Shown: positions 25,263-37,507, numbered from the stretch's first letter. The stretch: DNA of 64,000 nucleotides from Bigelowiella natans CCMP2755 (GCA_000320545.1 ADNK01000140.1:32501-96500), one strand, 5' to 3'. Program-made: numbers and translations. The notes: a model not told the origin generated them from the letters alone.

Positions 25263-27526
25263 GAATCAGTTTAAGAATAACGTCACATCATCATCACTTG
25301 ACTACCGATATGTGCTGCCGTCCTTTATCATCATCATCATTATCATTATCATTTTTATCATCATTATCATTATCTAGCAATATAGGTTCTACTTGTACTA
25401 CTTGTTCTACTACCTAGAGTTGATCTTTATGCCTACATCTTTACAGCCGATGCCCTTTGATGATGATAATGATGATGATGATGATGATAATGATGATGAT
25501 AATAATGATGATGATGATGATGATGTAGTAGTAGTAGTAGTGGTAGTAGTAAAAGAAGTAGTAGTGGTAGTAAGTCACCAAATACAGAAAGTTAGAAGAG
25601 GAAAAAGACAAAGATCGGTGAATGTGTATGTATGTATGTAGAAGACGAATGATGTATCTATCCCCCCCCCCCCCCCCCCTCTCTCTCTTTCTCTCTTCTT
25701 CTTACGAGATTGGTGAAGAATGTTGTAACGGCGGCTAGCAGCTCAAGCTCAGCAGTCACGCCTTTGTTGTGTATAAATGTGGAACCAACCGGCGAAGTTA
25801 GAAGGAAGAAAGAAAAAGAGGGAGGGAGGGAGAGAGAGAGTAACGAATCTCATCAGGAGGAAGGAAGAATATTCTCACATGTAATATCTCGCAGCAAATC
25901 CTCTCAGCAACAATAATAATAATTATAATAACAATAATAATTACATAGGTAGTAGTAATAATAATAATACTTTTACCTTCGACTCCCACAATATCCATGT
26001 TCCATTGGTAGTGCTCACGCTATTAGTAGATATAATAGGCTCATCATAAACAACCCACTTCGCAATCGTCATCATCAGATAATTATGATCGTGATCTTTA
26101 TTATTTTTTTCTTCTTTCATTCTTCTTCCACCTTCCTGCCTCTCTGCGTTGTTTCAAATCGCCAGCATTGAGGAATACTGAACCTAGATGAGATAAGGAG
26201 GAGGAATATATTTTTTGAGGAGAACAATAAAGACAACACTCCCCCAATTTAATTCTTTTCTAAAGGATGAGCCTCCCACCCATCCCAGGAAGACAAGAAC
26301 AGTGTATATATGCTGCACAAAAATAATATTAGAAAGGAGTATCACCTCCTCCTCCTCCTCCCCCCCCTCACCACCACCACTACCACCATTATTTATTACC
26401 ACTTCAGGGGCAGAAGATCTCGAATTTCTCCCGATTCGTCCATCTTTTTGAGGACCTGAAAGGGGAGATAACCAGAGCTCAGCACAAGGAGGCATATATG
26501 TGTACACACGGGAGGAGGAGAATAAGGAGGAGATGTGGACGCCATAATACTTGTCCATGTCCGACAGCTACAGCGGTACATTGATTCATCATCGATGTCA
26601 TTGATGTTGTTTAGTTCATAGCGATGACCATTCTTGCCAGGGTGGGAGTCATCTCTGGACGCAGTGTTACTTCTGCTCCTTCCTGAAAAGAAAGAATGGA
26701 TCAAACAGCATCATCATACTTGCGAAGGTGGAGGAAGAAGAAGAAGAAGTAGAAGAGGAAGTAAAAGGAGAGAGAGACAATGAAAAAGGTTGGGATGCAG
26801 TAGCGAGAATGGACCTTATCAATAAAATTGTACATTTGCTGTGTGATCTCCTCGCCAGCCTGGGAGAGAACAATGCAGAAGAAATTCATTAAAAATATTG
26901 ATGCTGCAGCAATGAACAAGTCAGATAGATGATGCTGTTGATGATGGTGGTGATGAGACGATTGTGATTATGAGAACAATTCCGTTCATGTACGATGATG
27001 ACTATGGAGCAGCGGCCAATGATTACTAACAAGAACCGCAGTGGTGGACTAAATATATAGCTATTCATTTCTTTTGCATGCACACTTCTTAATACTAGTG
27101 ACAATAATCCTAGCAATAGGAAAAGAATAGCACACCTTTCTTTTGTACAGTTCTGCGTGCTCGAGCACTGGCGCATCGTACTCTTGGAACCCAAAAGCCC
27201 TTGCAACCTCTAAGATAAGTGGAAAAGAAGGAGGAGGAGGAGGAGGAGAATGAGGAGGAGGAGGAATAACAACACTTCACGCACTTGCTCAGTGATCGCA
27301 TGACTGTCATCGTCATCATCATCATCACCATCATCATCAACATCGTCGTCGTCATTGTCATCACTATCTCTTCATGATTGAGTACTTTTCATCTCTCCAA
27401 AGAGCCAACTTTGGATCTGCAGGAAAGGAAAGGACGCATAGAGTAGTAGTAGTAGTAGTAGTAGTAGTATCACATTATCGAGCTGCTACATACAAAACAA
27501 GCTAAGCACGAGCTGCTGACTAATTA

Positions 27527-27563
<37 letters not shown>

Positions 27564-29588
27564 TATTATTATTATTACCGCGTAGTCTTCAGGGAAGAAA
27601 TCTCGAGTGCCGGAGGGGGGTTCAACCGATATAGCCTGCAAAGAGGGGGGGGGGAGAGGCAAAAAGGAGGAGGCGGAGGAGGAGGAGGAGGATGGATATC
27701 GACGACGATGATTCAATCGAAATTGAAAACACGGTCATTCCCATCAGCACCATTATTCTCAAGATACACAGATAGTCAGTAGTAGTAGTAGTATTCATAG
27801 TTGTAGTTGTACGTAGCGGTACCCCTCTAGATTTCTTCTCTTCCGAAGCAATCGATTTCTGAGAGAAAAGCATAGAGGGGGGACAAGACAAATGATGGGC
27901 CTTTCGTATTACCAGGTATTACTACCTAGATCGATCTACGAGAAGATGTTATTTTCTCATTAAGAGAGAAGATACAACATATTGATGATTTGGGTTATCA
28001 TAAAATTTGAAATCCTGACAACACAACTTGCTTGTCCTCCCAAGCCATGGTGTGCAAGTGATGATTCATTATTCCGTAACTACGACACTACAGCAGTAGT
28101 ACAACTACGATTCTGACTTTGAGCAGCTGATCAAGAGCTTTTCCTAGCTTTTTCGCGCTCCTGTTATTATAAATCCATTAATCTACACTTATCATCATCA
28201 GAGCCTTTTGGTAAATGTTATCTTTCGCAATTGCAGCAGTACGATATCGGCTTGTACGTGGTTATTAGACATACCACTGTTTTTTGTCCAGGCTCAGCCT
28301 CTGTTGGATCTAAAACATGTGTTTGTTTTGTGTACCCCCACAAAGAAAAGAAGAAGAACAAGAACAAGAAGAAGAAGAATCATCATGTGTTCAAACACAA
28401 TTACATGAAGATTAATGGATATTCTATTCTTAAATACCTTCTGAGAAAACTCCGCCATTGCACCTTTCTGCTTCTTCATTGCCGCCTTTTGCTGTTTGTT
28501 GCCGGATGGACGGCAGAAGATGCAAACATACAATCAGTATATCGGTCTTACAGATACATCATCATTTTGATGGCTTGCTATTGTTTCTTTAAAACCTTCC
28601 CTTTTTCGGTAGGAATTCTCTCTCATGAGTGAAAGATGTTTGTTTTTTATGTTAAGAAACAGCAGGCTGCCTCTTCTTCCTTATTCACCCCTTTCCGTTA
28701 GGCTCTTCCTCTTCTCACCTCGTCTGTTGGTTTGCCTTTAAATTCCGGTGCCATGGCCTTGATCTCGGCATACTAGAAATCAGGTGACAACGACAACACA
28801 AGTATCTTCATCTAGTGTGGCGTTGGAATCAATCAAGATATTGTAGTGTTTAGATCCGTATGTGAAGCGAACAAATTGCGGCACAACTACCTCCTTCAAT
28901 TCTTCTGCTGAGAAGTTCAATGCATCAGCTCCTAAGAAGAAGACGTGATGTTCAAGCAAGAGGAGGAAGGAATGAGAAAAGATTGCGGAGACTATCGACG
29001 CATGGATTTCGAGATGGTCCTACATACAACCTTTCGATGCCTTGGCTTCTTTTATTGCCTTTTTTACTTGCCTGATATCTACCTTCTTCCCTGATGTTAA
29101 AATCGTATAGTAAGTATTGGTAGCAGGAGCGGTTCTAGTTGTGCGAATATTGTTGCTTTTAGTAGAATTGTATTCGCGACCCTCGAATGCCTTGCTGATG
29201 GAGTCGACAGGAATACTATCACCCTCTTTGATCTGGTGATTATTACGAAATACATGATGAATGTGTTGATTACAGATGTGATATTCTGACGGTGACAATG
29301 TGATTAGGATTGATGATTGTGATAATGAGGGTTGAAGATGACTCAGTAGCAATCGTTATTCGCTTAAAGGTGTGCACTAACAGATTTCAGCATATCACAA
29401 GCTGCAGTCGCCAACTTCTTTGGTAATTTGGAAGTAACCTTCAAGTACATTTAAACAGTCAATTTAGATCAGAATGCTGATGCTTCTGCTCCGTGTTCAT
29501 TCGTTACCTCCTTGGCGAATTTGTACCCTATTTCGCCCTTGTCTTCCTTGTCCAATTCTTTGATGATTTTACTGGCGTCAGCCCCCAT
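21122..29588 (-). CDS. Histidyl-tRNA synthetase, bacterial/organellar type, 33 exons
   Basis: Thirty-three exons join in phase into 651 residues: 29508-29588, 29382-29438, 29031-29232, 28891-28931, 28719-28772, 28438-28491, 27823-27858, 27579-27635, 27386-27416, 27136-27209, 26815-26859, 26629-26682, 26400-26455, 26132-26183, 25977-26019, 25706-25761, 25282-25301, 25196-25229, 24947-25042, 24604-24687, 24474-24513, 24216-24275, 23988-24045, 23752-23831, 23514-23548, 23118-23162, 22935-22988, 22729-22776, 22416-22455, 22180-22223, 21656-21707, 21424-21467, 21122-21250. It charges tRNA-His. Class II signatures run in order: [12 protein letters not shown] (about 183-193), [13 protein letters not shown] (motif 2 side), [44 protein letters not shown]; the anticodon-binding domain starts near 516. 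CGGGRYD...GFGFGD resembles the plant organellar enzyme. The first 175 residues are a lysine-rich helical extension with no signal peptide. Exon 17 is tiny and the join there may miss about nine residues. Confidence 0.95.
21700..22010. repeat. Short duplications around HisRS exon 31
   Basis: The acceptor-plus-exon-start word gacagatttctgtga (plus strand, about 21700-21714) recurs at about 21743-21757 across a GAAGAAG array. A second pair, about 21896-21935 and 21966-22005 (gttgYattctcttttccag..., one mismatch), lies in the same intron. Confidence 0.75.
22862..22912. repeat. Purine trinucleotide array (GGA)n in HisRS intron
   Basis: This is one of many intronic arrays in the gene. Others are (TAG)n at about 23192-23270, (AGG)n at about 23958-23975 and 24090-24114, (GA)n at about 24322-24352, (ATG)n at 24536-24575 and (TAG)n at 25125-25160. 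None interrupts an exon of the model. Confidence 0.85.
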
Positions 29589-30284
29589 GACTACTTGATG
29601 TTATTATTACTTGCTTCTCAGGTTGATGCGGAGAGAGGTCAGAGCACTCGCGGCACTAGCGAAAGTTCGGCTCGAAATTTCCAGTGATTGTCAGACATAC
29701 GTGTTATTATTGGCACATTATTATGTACTGAAATCCAACCCATTTATGTCCTACGACAACATACACTTAGATGGATGCAGAGAACTGCTCGGTGATTTTA
29801 AGTTCGATGTTTTACCGATGAAAAGAGCTCACTTCTACTACTAGGAAACACTACTAGCTCAAAACAATCATAATAATGCGGATATACAGATGGATGCATG
29901 TTAGATTTTTACAGATAAAAATAGCTCATTTATTTCATCGGAATGATCTGCAGCCTCAAAACCAACCTAATAATACGGATTGATAGATGGATTAGTGTCA
30001 GATGTTTTGCCGATAAAAATAGCTCCTTTATGTCATCGGAATGATTCTACTGCTGCCTGGTAGACTACTACCTCAAAACCCGTTAGAGAAGATGGGATAG
30101 AATGGTGGGCGGAAGGATGGAGCACTCATGGAGAATCTTACGACTAGAAGACAGGTTGCAGGTCATGGGGCTGCATAGGTCATAGAGCCTTGCCATTGGA
30201 TATGGTAAAGGACTCGTGTGAAGCAAGAAAATGAGGCGATTCGATAAGACTACCGAGGATGTGGCCAGCTCCAAATTTGCTGCT
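29589..30284. promoter_or_regulatory. Divergent promoter interval with three tandem ~98-bp repeats
   Basis: This lies between the HisRS start (29588, minus) and the next gene's start (30285, plus). Three diverged copies share the core ttttRcMgatRaaaaKagct, beginning at 29810, 29907 and 30005, so the period is 97-98 bases. The repeated tract spans about 29760-30060. The position suggests a duplicated shared regulatory element, but no factor site is recognised. Confidence 0.6.
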
Positions 30285-32569
30285 ATGGTCTTCTTCGCTG
30301 TAGTCTTCTGCTTTGCCTTGTCTCTTGGCACTCCACGTGCCCGTCATGCAAAGCTAAAGAGTGCAATTATAGAACTGCCACCGTTCTTAAACGGTTTCAA
30401 GGTTAAGCTTAGCCTATGAGATGGAAAGAAAGGGGAGTTTTTATACATTTTCCATTCTCACTAGTTGTCCATTTTTGCAGCCAGAGAAGATGAAGACTGG
30501 GGACGCTCGAGTCACCCTTGTTCGTAACATAAACTCTCCCGACCCTTGGGATTATGACCCCCCCGCTGGTTGTTTTTCGTGAGATCTGTTTCTACCCTTC
30601 TAAGCCTTGCTAACGTACAGAGAAATCCTTCTCCTCCTGTGCAGTTCTGATATCGTCTACAATCATCTTCCCAGGGGTCGCTCCCACCCCAGCACCAAAG
30701 CGAAGACCAGAGGAACAATGGGTTCCCCTTTTTGGAACCAATATTTCGGTGCCTCCCGGTAAGAACGTACATCCTCGCAGCATTGTAAGCTTATACCAAT
30801 ATCACGACGTTTCGGACTCAGACTTCCACGGAAAATTCAAGGGAGAATTTCTAACCCCTCCACATCTTGAAAAAGTAAGGATATTCTCAGTTTATGATTC
30901 ATTTAATTGCATGTTCGTATTTTACTGTCTTTAGGACTGCAGCATGCATTTGTATAGTACAAACCTAAATAATCTATTTGGCACTATTATTACAATATAT
31001 ATTCTTTGAATTCTAAATTGAAGTATATGTGTACAACTGAATAAATGGCAAATAAAAGGCGCAACAAGCATATGAGGATCCCAGGAACTATTTAGAGGCT
31101 GTCAACTTCACAATTGCCAATGTCATAGAAACTGGAATGGTAGTTCGCATCATCACGATGTGGTTGTTGTTTTTGTTGTTGTTGTAGGATTGCTGTTTGC
31201 TGCTGCTGCTGATACTACTGCACCATCTGCAAAGCAGTAAGCTTTCACATCATAATTCTTATAACCATCTCAGGTCGAAATTCAGGGAAAGAACTATAGG
31301 TTTGCGAGTTTTAGCATGTTATGAAGAAGCTGGAGAAGAGAGGGAGTAGCTGATCTTCTATACCTTCTCCACTATTCTGACTTTGTTCCTTAGCATTTGG
31401 GATGGGCTTGACCCCAAGTATGCTGCACACCTCAAGGAGAAAATGTAAATGTGAAGTAGATATATCAGTTATGGGATCTCTCTTTCTACCCCTTCTTTAG
31501 TGTTAACTCACCCTAAACCTAATAATTGTGGGTATATGCTGATTAAGCGGCCGAATGATCGCAATCGAGAGGCGCATGTTTGCGAAAAGGCAAGAAGAAG
31601 TGGATCGAAAAATGGTGTCCCCAAAGGTAACTTCCCGGGGACTATGGTTGCGCAACAACATCGATGAATTAAGACCTAATGTTAAGCAGGACAGTCTCCG
31701 ATTTAACCTACGGGATCCTGATGTGAAAGAGGTGTATGATGTGTTTTTGTGTGTTATAATGATAATACGACATAACAAGAAGCAGTAACAGAATGTATGA
31801 ATTTCTGTAGCTAAAAGTTCTGGTAATAATTCTCCTTCGTTTCTCAATACTGTTCTTTTGTCTTCTCTTTCATCATGCTATAATCACAGTGGCTCTCGCT
31901 ACATATGGAACTTGCGGTACAGCTATTTGTCTCCTTTGTTCTGCTAAAATAATCCATATAATTTTGTGCTTGCTTCCAAAGTAGTGGAAATGATCGTGCA
32001 CTCAAGTATCAATAATGTCATTATAAAGGCTGAGGGCGACCTTATCAATTCCGGTTTTGACAATTCAACCAAGGAATTTTGTAGGCTACAACAGGTGCAT
32101 CACCCTATATGTTGGCAACTACAACAACGACAACAACAACAACAACTACTACTAGCACAACTACTTATATTCATATTGCAATGTCCCTCTCATATATTAT
32201 CAGATGCGGAGAGACTATAGCCTGGCTCTGATTATGGATTTGGTAAAATCTAGACCGAGAAAGAAGGAGGAAAAGTATCACAACTTGACAGCGACTACTA
32301 CGACTTCTTCTTCTTCTTCATCATCTACTACTACTACTACTACTACTACTACCACTACCAATCACGAGCCACCGGAAGAAGTGTATGCGCTTCTTAGGAC
32401 TTATGATCAACAGAAATGGGGTATTGTAGAACAGGAGGAGGAGGAGAAAGAGAGGAAGAACATGGCAGAGGCAAAAAGGAGTGATAGTAGCAGCAGTAGT
32501 GGGAGGAACTTAACACAGTTGGTGATAAGTAAGCTCGCAGAACTGAGTCTAAATCAAATTAAAAGGTGG

Positions 32570-32601
<32 letters not shown>

Positions 32602-33737
32602 TTTGGGCGATGCTTGGTAAAGATGTCAGACGATGATGACAGTGATGAGATGATGATAATGGTGATGATGATGATAAAGTTGATGATTGATTATTATAAT
32701 TATAGTAATCTGAATAAACACTTCCACGTCTTCTCTCTTTATTCACCGATGATAAGGCTCCATGATGAAAGAATAGGAACGGAATCAACGCAACAAGGAT
32801 GTAAATGGAATCACGAAAGCCTTCCATTGAAAGAAGAAAAAGACGACGATGACGACAAAGAAACAGTCCGCATGAATGATGACAGGAGGGGAGACAACGA
32901 CGATTATACAGCCAGGTAGAAGGAGAAGATGATAGTAATCAATCATGTTCTATCATCTTTCAAGTCGGCGATTAATAATGGATATGGTGACCATTTTATT
33001 TTTTTTGGTTTTCATCTATTATATTATCATCATTATCGTCATCATCATCATCATTTTTAGTCTGAAGGAAAGGTCAGATAAGCTGGCAAAAGAACTATTC
33101 TCAGCGGACATCAAACGTCGCCAATCACAGATGGTACTACTACTTACCGCTAATTGTAGTATTAGTACTGGGGTAACATACAGTACTAAGATATAGCTAT
33201 TGGGTAGTGGTTGGGGAGAAGAAGAGGATTAAATGGTAGACCTTGCTTCTTCCTGATTTTACGATTTAAGGCACTTTTGGCTAAGATATTCGTAGTATGG
33301 GGGATTTGATATATTTGCGATATAAGTTTGGTCGTGCGTCTATTTGTGTGTTTGTGTGAGCACAATCATGATTATCATCACCATCCTTATTACAATTGTC
33401 ATTCTATGTATAAATTGGAAAGGATGAAATACCTTGGTGGATGAAAGATACTTACGGTATTTGCAAGACGTCGAGTCTTTATACCTTCCTAACCCTAACC
33501 CTAACCCTAACCCCTCCTCCCCTGTATAAAACGAGCGCTGCGACATGGCATTTTCCACTCTATACTTCTTCCTTCCTTTTTCCTTCGTAGAAATCAGGAA
33601 GAGTAGGTATAGAGGAGGGAGGACTAGATATCGAGAGGAATAGATCAGAAAATTGCCTTATTAGACTTCAAAAGATGAAGACATAAGATCTATTACCAGT
33701 ATTACAGTTCCTGACCATTATCCACAAATATACATGT

Positions 33738-33773
<36 letters not shown>

Positions 33774-34849
33774 TCAGGTTCTCCGCCGGGTGGAGCACTA
33801 TCCATAAGGTCAAGTTTCTTGTCGTCACAGATAACAATAGTAATCTGAAAGAGGAAAGGAACTTCTCGTAAGAGGATTGCGATGAAATAAGTTTTGGTTT
33901 TATTCTTAAATCTCCTAACATTCTATTCTTCTTCCCAATGAGGATTCTGTTGCTCGTATCTTACGTTACCTTTAAGCTGATTAATATTTCGTTTCTCATC
34001 AACTTGGTTTTTCTGAATGTCGTTGTCATTCTGTTTAACTGCCCTTCTAAACCCATTATGAACGATTAAAATGAGTAGATCTTGGAATGCATCGAGAGTA
34101 TTGCTATGGGCAAGACAGAGCAAGTAAAGAACACTGCAGAAAAGGAGAGAGAAAAGGGAAAGGGGACGGACGAGATCAGACCTTTCGATTTTCCCTCAAT
34201 CGCGATCTACTCAAGAGAACCATAGAACTAGTCTCAGGAAATTGCGATGCGGCTGCTTTTGTTTTTAAAAAAACCTCATGAAAAGAACTCCACTATCAAA
34301 CTTCTTCCCTGATTTGATCCTTGCTTATAATATCTTCTTTTATCGCTTTGTGCACGTAGACTTCCCCTCCATCTCCAGAAGGCTCTGGCTGAGAGTTATA
34401 TCACTGGCAAAATCCTGATTAACTACTCGGAACAAATGATGATTGAAGATGGCTTGAAAGTAATCCTTACCCGTACTGACCAAAATGTTGCTAATTACTA
34501 GCTTCTAGAACGCAAATTCACTTATTGCATGACACATAGATTACTGTGTATCCTCATTCGTCATCACCACTTACGTAATCATCACCTGGCTCCAATGCAC
34601 TCGACAGCGAGGACAGAGGGAGCTACTATTAGAGTCCATAGAGGAGCTTAAGGGGCAAGAGATTGTAACCCACTTAACCTAATTTCAAAGTCGATTATGA
34701 TTGCTTCTTCGTCGATAGTAATAATGTAATATTTTTGCTTGTTTACTGGTTAGGAGAGATTAGGTCCAAAGGCTGTTGAATTAGAACCGGGATTATTCAT
34801 CTCCCATCTCCCGAAAGGTCGTGAATCGATGTATGATAGAGATTCGTGA
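30285..34849 (+). CDS. Signal-peptide protein of unknown function, many exons (part of chain unresolved)
   Basis: Confident in-phase exons: 30285-30401, 30481-30568, 30675-30874, 31059-31139, 31274-31299, 31394-31444, 31548-31626 (or reading on to 31731), 31687-31731. Further supported exons: about 31978-32094, 32204-32242, 32369-32565, 33061-33133, 34079-34123, 34379-34459, 34608-34664, 34754-34849 (stop TGA). The joins between 31731 and 31978 and between 33134 and 34078 are not solved. An exon 31890-31916 is possible but does not give the phase needed next. The start MVFFAVVFCFALSLG is a good signal peptide. The body is hydrophilic, with stretches such as PRNYLEAVNFTIANVIETGM, IAIERRMFAKRQEEVDRKM and LKERSDKLAKELFSADIKRR that look like coiled coils. 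I recognise no family. Secretion or complex-plastid import is inferred from the leader only. Confidence 0.6.
33488..33512. repeat. Interstitial telomere-type repeat (CCCTAA)n in an intron
   Basis: About four units of CCCTAA (TTAGGG on the other strand) lie inside the unresolved intron region of the gene at 30285-34849, with nothing telomeric around them. TTAGGG is a common eukaryotic telomere unit. Confidence 0.85.
33739..33771. repeat. (CA)n microsatellite
   Basis: A CA dinucleotide array in an intron of the unknown gene at 30285-34849. A (TAG)n array at about 32572-32602 begins a few bases after the donor at 32566 in the same gene. Confidence 0.9.
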
Positions 34850-35840
34850 AGCTCAAGACCGGTGGAAGAGGGATCATAATACTTGCAATACTAATTGCAT
34901 CCAATTCACAAACTTTGCATTCAGAATGTAGATGAGAGCAGCACCATGAGGACATCATGCGCAACATTAGATGAAAAGGCGTAGCGAACATTAGCCACGT
35001 GAACACGATAGTAGTGATGCACTATGCAGCAGGACAATCACAAGACCACTCTAGCATTGCACACTGAGTGCTCATTGCTCCTGCAGCTCGGACCATTGAA
35101 TAGTAGTTACACACTCCGTGCTCATTTCAAAATGTGCATTTGTTACTTGTCGCACTTGTTGCGCAGATGTGCATGTGCATGCATCACTTGGAAACTAGAT
35201 CATGCTCTAGAGCTGGAGTTTCAACTAGCCAGCGAACTGATGTGGGACATCGTATGACATTTTGAGACATGAGATTGTGAGACGGATGTGATGAAATGTT
35301 CAAATTTTTTCAATGGTCATCCCAATACAATTATATATACTGTGTCTATAGTCAATGTAGCTGTGCAGTGCAGCGGCTACAGCGCTCAAATTGTGTCTGT
35401 TTGTTTTCCTGGTCACGTGTTGCATGCATGAAAATGCATTGCGATTTGGTCTAGTATGTCGTGCATTGCGCGCAGCTGCACGATTTGTTTTTTCTGAGAG
35501 ACATGAGATTGTACGTTTGTCTAGATGTTGTGCGTGCGATCTAGCTGATGTGTCATCATTTGTCGTTGGTATGCTTGCAGCTACGGGATATCACGCTAAG
35601 CAATAAATAGCATCGAATCTGCACCGGCACTATGCACATAATGATGTACAACAGTACGTTTGAGCACAATAGCTAAGATATTTCCCTTGAATAAACATCT
35701 CGTGAGTGTCATGCGGTACCCAGGTAATGATGTGAGCAGTATTCTTAAAAAATTACGATACGTCACAGCTAGAAGGCTATTACAGTTTTTGCTGGTTGAT
35801 CAGACTCGTTTCTCCAGCGATATGTGCACGAGAATATCTT
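34850..35840. other. Convergent intergenic interval with TGCA/CTAG-rich repeat DNA
   Basis: This lies between the stops of the unknown plus gene and the universal stress protein. About 35000-35660 is the TGCA/CTAG-rich type and contains dispersed repeat copy 2. Confidence 0.55.
35265..35520 (-). repeat. Dispersed repeat copy 2 (inverted relative to copy 1)
   Basis: The reverse complement aligns with about 20000-20210: agctgcgcgc, a block around gcattttcatgcatgcaac, tgagcgctgtagccgctgca and gggatgaccattgaaaaaa are shared. Many of the substitutions are G/A or C/T, and several fall at CpG positions of copy 1. Copy 2 carries an extra segment of about 30 bases (about 35330-35360) that copy 1 lacks. 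Confidence 0.75.
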
Positions 35841-36697
35841 TTACTTTTTCTTTTCCTCTGTTTTTGTTCCGCACTTCCCTTTGTTTTCTGTACATTTCAC
35901 CACGATAACTGGGCAAGGCATGTTATGCACACAGTAGTCCGAAACAGATCCAATGAGAATCCTGCTCGTTGCTCCGAGACCTGAAGTAAGAAAATTGTCG
36001 AACCATGGAAGTTGAGAATAATGAAGGCTGAAATATATATACCCCGCGATCCGACGGCAACGACATCAATATTTTCCCTAAGAGCAAAGTCACACAGAGC
36101 GCACTTGACTTTCCCCTGAAGAATTACGCCTTCTGTGTCGAGTCCTAGTGTAAGGAGATGGTATTATTACAGCATGTCCTTTACTGAGATGAAAAGGGTT
36201 AACTCCATGATCACACCGCTTCTTAGACAAATTTTCTGGAACTCCTTGATCATTTCGCGAGCTTTCTTCTCATAGAGTTTATCCAAATTTTTTGTAAGAT
36301 CTTCAAGGCTGTTATTGTTGCACAGAATCAATTGAAGTAGGTGCGTGTACATTTATAAACTGAATGAAGGACCTTGCGTACCCAAAACCTTCCATCTTAT
36401 GGCGATCTTTGTCGGGTAGAACGATCGGGCGTAAGTCGAGCACGTGAATTAATGTAACCTGTATCATAATTCACCAAACTCTGGGCTGATATACCTCCCA
36501 GTTCAGAAGGACTTGACCTCATCGTCGTCTTTCAGGAAGTTGTCAATCAGCCAACTCAGAGCATCAACACTGGATGTAAAGTGTTTGTATTAGATGAATG
36601 CTCAGAAGAATAGTTCTTACGCATCTTTAAGTATGTGGAGGAAAGTGTATTACCTGCAAGGTGATGATTCGAGAGCAATGGCGACCTTTCGTTTCAT
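35841..36697 (-). CDS. Universal stress protein (UspA-fold) family
   Basis: Six exons join in phase into 168 residues: 36654-36697, 36518-36569, 36382-36458, 36217-36308, 36043-36144, 35841-35980. The chain opens KRKVAIALESSPCSVDALSWL, the first strand and helix of the Usp fold. It continues VTLIHVLDLRP, then a charged helix (LYEKKAREMIKEFQKIC), then LREENIDVVAVGSRG-type sequence (observed LRENIDVVAVGSRG). The last exon gives LGATSRILIGSVSDYCVHNMPCPVIVV, split here as LGATSRILIGSVS and CPVIVV. The G-x-R-G and GS(V)S motifs are the ATP-binding signature of the ATP-binding subfamily. The last about 18 residues are a Lys-rich tail. No leader is seen, so it is probably cytosolic or nuclear. The role in stress is known only for the family. 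Confidence 0.92.
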
Positions 36698-37181
36698 TTT
36701 ACTGTTGCTGTTTTTCTACTCGTAATCATTTGTAGTCATTGTGAGTCAGGATTTCAGCAAAAGACAAAGCAGATATCTGCAGACCTTTTGGCTATTAGCT
36801 TTCATCAAAGTTGTTGGTGAGGGCATGGTAGGATTTGGAATCCTTGCACGTGGTGCTCTAGTGTTACAAATTTCCATCCTAGAAAATCCTTGAAATTGTT
36901 CACAAATTTACATCTACGTCTTCGACAAGATCAAGTCGCACGTTTTAAAAGGGAAAATCGATCGGCGTGCTGGTGGGTATCTGAGAAACACAACAGTTCT
37001 TTCTTCTCATTCCGCAATTCATCTGTCCAATGGGATTCTTTTCCCTCCTGCGTCAAGCTCTAGAGCTCAAAAAAATGAAAAATGACTTCTGGCAAAGGAC
37101 AAAATTGTGCCATCGTTGCCAGGATTGCCTTTCAATTTCAGAAGTTGCTCTGCTGGCACAACTGTTGGTTCGACGTGCACA
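36698..37181. other. Interval upstream of the stress gene, left flank of the LTR element
   Basis: About 36700-37000 is AT-rich sequence that may include the stress gene promoter. About 37030-37181 is of the TGCA-rich type and resembles the DNA on the far side of the retrotransposon (from 42898), so the element seems to have landed in such a block. Confidence 0.4.
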
Positions 37182-37507
37182 TGTTGCGCGTAAGGTGTTC
37201 ACAGGCCGAGGCGCTACGTGCACAAGTAGGCAGGGGGGGGGAAAGGCACGTTTGCTTCCTTTTGAAGAGTTGTGTTTATTTTTATTAAAGATTATATTTT
37301 TATTAAATCGTGCACTGCGTAATCATTCGCGAAGCTTTCGCGAATGCCGCCGCACGTGGGGCAGCACACTTCCGGTGTGCTGCCATGAGTCCCGCCGGAA
37401 CCCACGTGCCTATGCTGTATTAATATCTACGTTATCTATATTCTATATCCGCGACAACCCCTTTGTTGTCGCACGTGACTTGTGCCCGCGTAGTGGTACG
37501 CGCTACA
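37182..37507 (-). repeat. 3' LTR of the retrotransposon
   Basis: 326 bp bounded by TG...CA, seemingly identical to 42572-42897. It holds nested inverted repeats: arms 37324-37333/37337-37346 (cattcgcgaa), 37361-37369/37375-37383 (gcagcacac) and 37352-37360/37399-37407 (gcacgtggg). These could fold in the transcript. Confidence 0.96.

Noticed and set aside
22317-25641. Open frames encoding long runs of Thr, Val, Asp or Ser
   Set aside because: They are translations of intronic trinucleotide arrays; the HisRS exons lie on the other strand and between them.
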